Source of the DNA: Zhongshania antarctica | Lineage (GTDB): Bacteria > Pseudomonadota > Gammaproteobacteria > Pseudomonadales > Spongiibacteraceae | Assembly: GCF_014202945.1 (NCBI RefSeq) | Contig: NZ_JACHHW010000002.1 | Span: 310,001 to 374,000 of the forward strand | Length of the DNA stretch: 64,000 nt | Reading direction: 5' to 3' | Shown here: positions 59,980 to 64,000 of the stretch, one piece after another | Layout: every line of letters starts with the position of its first letter | Numbering within the stretch: position 1 is the stretch's first letter | Program-made: the position numbers and the translations under genes | The notes under the pieces: generated by a model | Told to the model about the DNA's origin: nothing | The model's input: only the letters and a program-made list of their open reading frames with translations | Database searches by the model: none

Positions 59980-60069
59980 ATGCATTCTCCTATATGATTA
60001 ATCGCAGTAATTTTGTTGACATCGACAAATTTAGAAAGTTTTTTATTAATGCCTTAAAAAAATAATTTT

Positions 60070-60095
60070 GAACTAAGCGAAAGATGAGAGTCTGA
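60070..60095 (+). promoter_or_regulatory. Candidate sigmaE/AlgU-type promoter
   Basis: GAACTA at 60070 and TCTGA at 60091, 15 nt apart, resemble the RpoE/AlgU consensus GAACTT-N16-TCTGA. It lies about 57 nt before the DUF1328 start. The spacer is one base short of the usual value. Confidence 0.45.
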
Positions 60096-60151
60096 ATTAC
60101 TGCACGCAGCAAAATCTTTATGAACAATATTGAAATATACACGGAGCTATT

Positions 60152-60328
60152 ATGCTGGGATGGTCACTGATTTTCTTTATCGTTGCCCTCATCTCAGCCG
60201 CGCTAGGTTTCGGCGGCATAGCTGGCGCGGCAACTGGCATTGCAAAAATATTATTTTTTGTTTTCGTGGTTTTATTTGTTATCTCAATGCTTATGCAGGC
60301 ACTGCGGGGAAGACCGCCCCGTCTTTAA
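60152..60328 (+). CDS. DUF1328 (YtjA-like) small membrane protein
   Basis: This 58-residue protein begins [18 protein letters not shown]. It has [16 protein letters not shown] and two transmembrane helices, and ends GRPPRL. This is the DUF1328/YtjA family. ACGGAGC lies upstream of the ATG. A longer overlapping frame from 60130 is a shadow. It starts the forward stress-gene group with CsbD and BON. Confidence 0.88.
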   Translation: MLGWSLIFFIVALISAALGFGGIAGAATGIAKILFFVFVVLFVISMLMQALRGRPPRL

Positions 60329-60382
60329 CCATATTTCGTTTCATTGAATGAAATATGTTTTTATTAATACGAGGAGTAAATT

Positions 60383-60583
60383 ATGAATCAGGATATCGCA
60401 GAAGGTAAATGGAAGCAGTTGAAAGCTCAGATCAAAGAAAAATGGGCCGACTTAACTGACGACGAAATCGAGCAAGCGCAGGCCAATAACGATCACTTTA
60501 TTGGCGTTATTCAGGAACGCTACGGCATCGCAAAAGACGAGGCCGAAAAGAAATTCAATGAGTTAAAAAAGAAAATCTCTTAA
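60383..60583 (+). CDS. CsbD family stress protein
   Basis: The 66-residue protein matches CsbD: EGKWKQLKAQIKEKWADLTDDE then IQERYGIAKDEAEKKF. It is a small helical protein induced by general or envelope stress in several bacteria; function is unknown. AGGAG precedes the start. Confidence 0.93.
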   Translation: MNQDIAEGKWKQLKAQIKEKWADLTDDEIEQAQANNDHFIGVIQERYGIAKDEAEKKFNELKKKIS

Positions 60584-60647
60584 CTACTAAATTAGTTTTA
60601 ACTCAGTATTAATTGAATTTTTATTGCGAAATTTTAAGGAGAAAAAT

Positions 60648-61205
60648 ATGACTATTAAAAAGACATTAGCAAGCGCCATTGTTCTTTCTACTATTAGTAT
60701 TACTCCCGTACTCGCCAACGACTGGCAGGGTAAAACTAATGATGCATGGTTGGATGGAAAAATAGAAACTGCACTCATGCTCAACAGCGAACTTAACAAC
60801 TTTGAAATAGACACCAAAGTTAACAAGTCTACCGCCTTGCTGACGGGCACAGTAACAAGCGAGATAGAAAAAGATTTGGCTGGGCAAATTGCCAAGAATG
60901 TTGACGGCGTGAACTCAGTAGACAACAAGCTCGAGGTAAATCCAAACCACAAAAGCAAAGTGGCACAAACAGGTCAAAATTTTAGTCGTACCTGGCACGA
61001 CCTAAGCACGACTGCGGGCATTAATATTAAGTATGCAGCCAATGACGATATTGAAGCCACCGCGATTGATGTCGACACCAAAAATGGCAAAGTGAAGCTT
61101 ACAGGTACCGTCAAAAATGAAGCCGCCCACGATCTCGCCATCGAGATCGCCAAAGGCTTTGATCACGTAACGGATGTCGAAAACAATCTTCAGGTCGTCA
61201 ACTAA
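60648..61205 (+). CDS. BON-domain periplasmic protein (OsmY-like)
   Basis: The 185-residue protein has a signal peptide (TLASAIVLSTISITPVLA) and two BON domains (about 30-95 and 115-185). Each carries ALLTGTV / VKLTGTVKNEAAHDLA and a DGVNSVDNKLEV / DHVTDVENNLQV end. BON domains bind membranes; OsmY is the hyperosmotic-stress relative. ATG 60648 follows AAGGAG. Confidence 0.88.
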   Translation: MTIKKTLASAIVLSTISITPVLANDWQGKTNDAWLDGKIETALMLNSELNNFEIDTKVNKSTALLTGTVTSEIEKDLAGQIAKNVDGVNSVDNKLEVNPNHKSKVAQTGQNFSRTWHDLSTTAGINIKYAANDDIEATAIDVDTKNGKVKLTGTVKNEAAHDLAIEIAKGFDHVTDVENNLQVVN

Positions 61206-61236
61206 TCGGCACCTAGCTGACAATAATATGCCAGCA

Positions 61237-61267
61237 ATAAAAAAACCGCGCCTAGCGCGGTTTTTTT
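61237..61267. terminator. Bidirectional terminator between BON gene and rpmG
   Basis: An A-run, CCGCGC-CTA-GCGCGG and a T-run form a symmetrical intrinsic terminator serving both convergent genes. Confidence 0.92.
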
Positions 61268-61302
61268 ATGAATACTGTAAATCAAAGCAGCTCAATAACG
61301 AG

Positions 61303-61473
61303 TTACTTGATTTTAGCTTCTTTGTACATCACGTGCTTACGTACTACTGGATCGTATTTTGAGAACTCAAATTTATCCGGAGTATTACGCTTGTTCTTAG
61401 TGGTCGTGTAGAAGTGACCAGTACCCGCGCTGGAAACCAGACGGATTTTGTCGCTTGCGCCTTTCTTAGCCAT
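61303..61473 (-). CDS. rpmG: 50S ribosomal protein L33
   Basis: The 56-residue protein begins [20 protein letters not shown], continues FYTTTKNKR and ends [11 protein letters not shown]. It is the Cys-free L33 type, which needs no zinc. It is 11 bp downstream of rpmB, the standard pair. Confidence 0.97.
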   Translation of the reverse strand: MAKKGASDKIRLVSSAGTGHFYTTTKNKRNTPDKFEFSKYDPVVRKHVMYKEAKIK

Positions 61474-61484
61474 GAGCAGACTCC

Positions 61485-61721
61485 TTAGAATTTTTCGCCA
61501 CGGGCGCTAAGGTCAGCTAAAACGACCTCGATACCCTTTTTGTCAATAATACGCATGCCTTTGCTAGAAACGCGCAAAGTAACAAAACGCTTCTCTGCTT
61601 CAACCCAAAAACGGTGGCTGTGCAGGTTCGGCAAAAAACGACGACGGGTGCGGTTTTTTGCGTGTGATACATTGTTTCCGGTTACCGGACGCTTGCCAGT
61701 AACTTGACATACTCTAGACAT
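61485..61721 (-). CDS. rpmB: 50S ribosomal protein L28
   Basis: The 78-residue protein has the L28 pattern [35 protein letters not shown] and [14 protein letters not shown]. The ATG at 61721 is the family start; ten upstream codons in frame are not used. Cotranscribed with rpmG. Confidence 0.97.
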   Translation of the reverse strand: MSRVCQVTGKRPVTGNNVSHAKNRTRRRFLPNLHSHRFWVEAEKRFVTLRVSSKGMRIIDKKGIEVVLADLSARGEKF

Positions 61722-61914
61722 GATAGTCGCCTCTTCAACCTTTATCCGCATGCGCGGTGCAAAAGGTTTATAAAATCAGGTTCAAACCGGGCCGCCGCGC
61801 GTTTACCTATACTCGGGAGTCCTAAGATGATGTGAATCCCGGACACGGCCCAAATGGAGCGCGACTTTATACCAGAAGGGGCGTAGGCAAGCAAGTTTTA
61901 CTGCAAAATTTTAC

Positions 61915-62589
61915 TCAGAGCAAGCCTCGCTCCGCCAAGGAAATCACCTCTGGGCCCGCCACTACACAGTGGTCCAACAAGCGGATATCCAGCAATGCCA
62001 AGGCCTCGCGAATTCTTTTGGTGATCCGCACATCGGCGTCGCTGGGTTCGGCCACCCCCGACGGGTGATTGTGGGCCACAATCAAGGCTGCGGCATGCAA
62101 CTCCAATGCCCGACGGGCAATTTCTCGGGGATACACCGCCGCGCCGTCAATTGTCCCATAAAACAGTGGCTCGTATACGAGAAGGCCATGCTGGTTGTCT
62201 AAATACATCACCGCAAACACCTCGCGCACTTCCTGCCGCAACTGAGCCAACAGAAATTGGCGGGTGGCAGCCGCACTCGCAAACACCGGCCGCTGGCGTA
62301 AATCCTCTGCCAAATACCGACGGGACATCTCTACTACGGCCTGCAACTGCACATACTTGGCGTCACCGAGCCCGTGGGAACGGCAAAAACGCTCTTGACT
62401 GGCGGCCATCAGCGCACACAAGCCGCCGTGCTCAGCCAATAGCTCTCTGGCCAAATCGACAGCGGACTTACCCTTAACCCCAGTGCGCAAAAATATGGCC
62501 AGCAACTCGGCGTCAGCCAAGGCCGCTGCGCCACGCTGTAACAGTTTTTCTCGCGGCCGCTCATCTATCGGCCAATCCGTAATCGCCAT
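61915..62589 (-). CDS. radC: RadC/MPN-domain protein
   Basis: The 224-residue protein has an N-terminal UPF0758 helix-hairpin region ([20 protein letters not shown]) and a C-terminal JAMM metal site: [14 protein letters not shown], then [16 protein letters not shown]. RadC is no longer thought to be a RecA-type repair protein; its substrate is unknown. It is divergent from coaBC, as in many gammaproteobacteria. Confidence 0.95.
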   Translation of the reverse strand: MAITDWPIDERPREKLLQRGAAALADAELLAIFLRTGVKGKSAVDLARELLAEHGGLCALMAASQERFCRSHGLGDAKYVQLQAVVEMSRRYLAEDLRQRPVFASAAATRQFLLAQLRQEVREVFAVMYLDNQHGLLVYEPLFYGTIDGAAVYPREIARRALELHAAALIVAHNHPSGVAEPSDADVRITKRIREALALLDIRLLDHCVVAGPEVISLAERGLL

Positions 62590-62672
62590 ATCACCCTCCC
62601 TGGTGAACATACGATTCATAGCACTGGTAGTCGCCAGCGCCGATAAGCTTCATAATACCGCCAAACTCAGCG

Positions 62673-63893
62673 ATGACGAATGGCAAAATGAAACAACTGA
62701 GCAACCGACATATTCTATTGGGCGTTACGGGGGGCATAGCGGCCTATAAAAGCGCCGAGCTCATCCGTCGCCTCAAAGACCACGGCGCCGACGTGCGTGT
62801 GGTGATGACGGCCGCCGCCATGGAGTTTATTACCCCACTCACGCTGCAGGCGCTGTCGGGCAACCCAGTGCACACCACCTTACTCGACCCCGCCGCAGAA
62901 GCCGGTATGGGCCACATTGAGTTAGCACGCTGGGCAGACGTGATTTTGATCGCCCCGGCCAGTGCCGACTTTATGGCGAGATTGGCCACCGGTCGCGGCG
63001 ACGACTTACTCACCACCCTGTGCTTGGCCACGCCCGCGATCATCGCGCTTGCGCCTGCAATGAATCAAGGCATGTGGCGCGACCCCGCCACCCAAGCCAA
63101 TGTCGCCACACTGCAAGCGCGGAACATCCACCTTTTTGGCCCCGCCGCTGGCGAGCAGGCCTGCGGTGATATCGGCCCTGGTCGGATGTTAGAAGCCCAG
63201 GATTTAGCTGAACGCTGCGCAGGGCTCTTTAATAGCCGCCTGCTGGACGGCGTCCACCTTACGATTACCGCCGGACCCACCCGCGAAGCAATTGACCCTG
63301 TGCGCTATATTAGCAACCACAGCTCCGGCAAGATGGGCTACGCACTGGCCAGCGCCGCCGCCGACGCGGGCGCCCGCGTAAGCCTCATTAGCGGCCCCAC
63401 CAACTTACCCTGCCCAGACCGAGTTCAGCGTATCGATGTGGTTAGCGCCACCGATATGCATAACGCTGCCTTAGCGGTAATGGGGCAGTGCCAGGTATTT
63501 ATTGCCTGCGCCGCAGTGGCCGATTACCGGCCCGTCAATTGCGCCGACCAGAAAATAAAAAAAGACAACGAGAGTATGCGTATCGACTTGGTTCGCAACC
63601 CAGACATTGTCGCCGCCGTAGCAAATCATGCGCAGCGTCCATTTACGGTCGGCTTTGCCGCGGAGACCCAGGACTTACTGCACTACGCTCGGGACAAGCT
63701 GCAGCGTAAAAACCTTGATATGATCGTGGCCAATGACGTGGCCAATACCAGTATTGGCTTCAATGCCAACGACAATGCCGTGACCGTAGTAACACCCGGC
63801 GGGGAGCAAAGCATTGCCCAAATGGGCAAAAATCAATTGGCGGTGCAATTGATCGCGCTGATCGCCCAAGAGTTTCATTGCTCACAAAGCTAG
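62673..63893 (+). CDS. coaBC: Bifunctional CoaBC (phosphopantothenoylcysteine decarboxylase/synthase)
   Basis: The 406-residue enzyme has a flavoprotein CoaC half (GVTGGIAAYKSAELIRRL, PAMNQGMW with its catalytic Asn) and a CoaB half (ITAGPTREAIDPVRYISNHS, then VGFAAETQDL and MIVANDV). It performs two steps of coenzyme A synthesis. ATG 62688 is an alternative start. Confidence 0.96.
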   Translation: MTNGKMKQLSNRHILLGVTGGIAAYKSAELIRRLKDHGADVRVVMTAAAMEFITPLTLQALSGNPVHTTLLDPAAEAGMGHIELARWADVILIAPASADFMARLATGRGDDLLTTLCLATPAIIALAPAMNQGMWRDPATQANVATLQARNIHLFGPAAGEQACGDIGPGRMLEAQDLAERCAGLFNSRLLDGVHLTITAGPTREAIDPVRYISNHSSGKMGYALASAAADAGARVSLISGPTNLPCPDRVQRIDVVSATDMHNAALAVMGQCQVFIACAAVADYRPVNCADQKIKKDNESMRIDLVRNPDIVAAVANHAQRPFTVGFAAETQDLLHYARDKLQRKNLDMIVANDVANTSIGFNANDNAVTVVTPGGEQSIAQMGKNQLAVQLIALIAQEFHCSQS

Positions 63894-63955
63894 ACAGCTT
63901 GCTCAGGGCCTTCCATTATAAGTATTAAATCTATCAGGACGACACTAAAGCTGCG

Positions 63956-64000
63956 ATGAGTAAAAAAGCCTCCACAACGATCCCAGAAAAACAAAAAAAA
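63956..64000 (+). CDS. Start of a truncated gene after coaBC (product unclear)
   Basis: Only 15 codons remain (MSKKASTTIPEKQKK), Lys-rich. In relatives dut and then algC follow coaBC. A Lys-rich N-terminus is unlike Dut and could fit an extended AlgC, but the evidence is too short to decide. Confidence 0.35.
   Translation, partial: MSKKASTTIPEKQKK

Noticed and set aside
60130-60351. 73-codon frame over the DUF1328 gene
   Set aside because: It lies in another frame of the 58-codon DUF1328 gene, which has the ribosome site and family signature.

Overview
The window looks like a chromosome segment of a marine-type gammaproteobacterium, probably close to Cellvibrionales/Spongiibacteraceae (Zhongshania- or Spongiibacter-like). 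This is inferred from Pseudomonas-type gene order (pilT/pilU, yggS-proC-yggT-yggU-metX-metW-rdgB; algZ-algR-hemC-hemD-hemX-hemY beside argH; glnE-ilvE; radC/coaBC with rpmB-rpmG) combined with lineage-specific insertions. I ran no database search, so the taxonomic placement is an inference. Flanking core DNA is moderately GC-rich; the 22-32.7 kb stretch is visibly AT-richer.

Layout. 1-7975: type IV pilus retraction ATPases (pilU partial, pilT) face a dense forward run for PLP homeostasis, proline, methionine (metX-metW) and nucleotide clean-up (rdgB), ending in a small 2Fe-2S protein. 8.1-11.7 kb: an AsmA-like membrane-anchored protein, tpm, a DUF1275 membrane protein and two gene remnants (AraC C-terminus; GH108-like N-terminus). 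11.7-19.8 kb (reverse): the algZ-algR two-component system, hemC-hemD-hemX-hemY-TPR, and an unusual membrane-anchored beta-helix protein; argH is divergent. 32.8-37.0 kb: an RND efflux pair. 37.2-40.3 kb: a glycosyltransferase/methyltransferase/toroid-protein operon. 41.0-46.7 kb: ilvE, glnE and a PilB/GspE-type ATPase. 46.9-50.1 kb: a phosphate uptake pair and an ArgE-like deacetylase. 50.4-58.2 kb: a lineage-specific surface locus with two paralogous ~755-aa Ser/Thr/Asp-rich lipoproteins flanking a predicted outer-membrane barrel, then a third lipoprotein. 59-61.2 kb: an envelope/osmotic-stress cluster (DUF883, YqjE-like, DUF1328, CsbD, BON) with a sigmaE/AlgU-like promoter candidate. 61.3-64 kb: rpmG, rpmB, radC, coaBC and the start of one more gene.

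The most remarkable region is 22.1-32.7 kb. It is an integron gene-cassette array: about 15 unrelated small genes, all on the minus strand, each separated by an attC-like imperfect palindrome (RYYYAAC...GTTRRRY, 49-123 bp, heterogeneous). No integron integrase gene is visible in the window, so it fits the CALIN class (cluster of attC sites lacking an integrase). Cargo includes a frameshifted TIR-domain protein, an ADP-ribosyltransferase-fold protein, a cytosolic trypsin-like peptidase, an HEPN-motif protein, a DUF1353 protein, a LysE exporter, a GNAT acetyltransferase and several small unknowns. Two near-identical ~340-bp ORF-less cassettes with very short attC sites sit immediately upstream of the peptidase and PPOX cassettes. 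The effector-type folds suggest a store of anti-phage or toxin genes; that function is inference.
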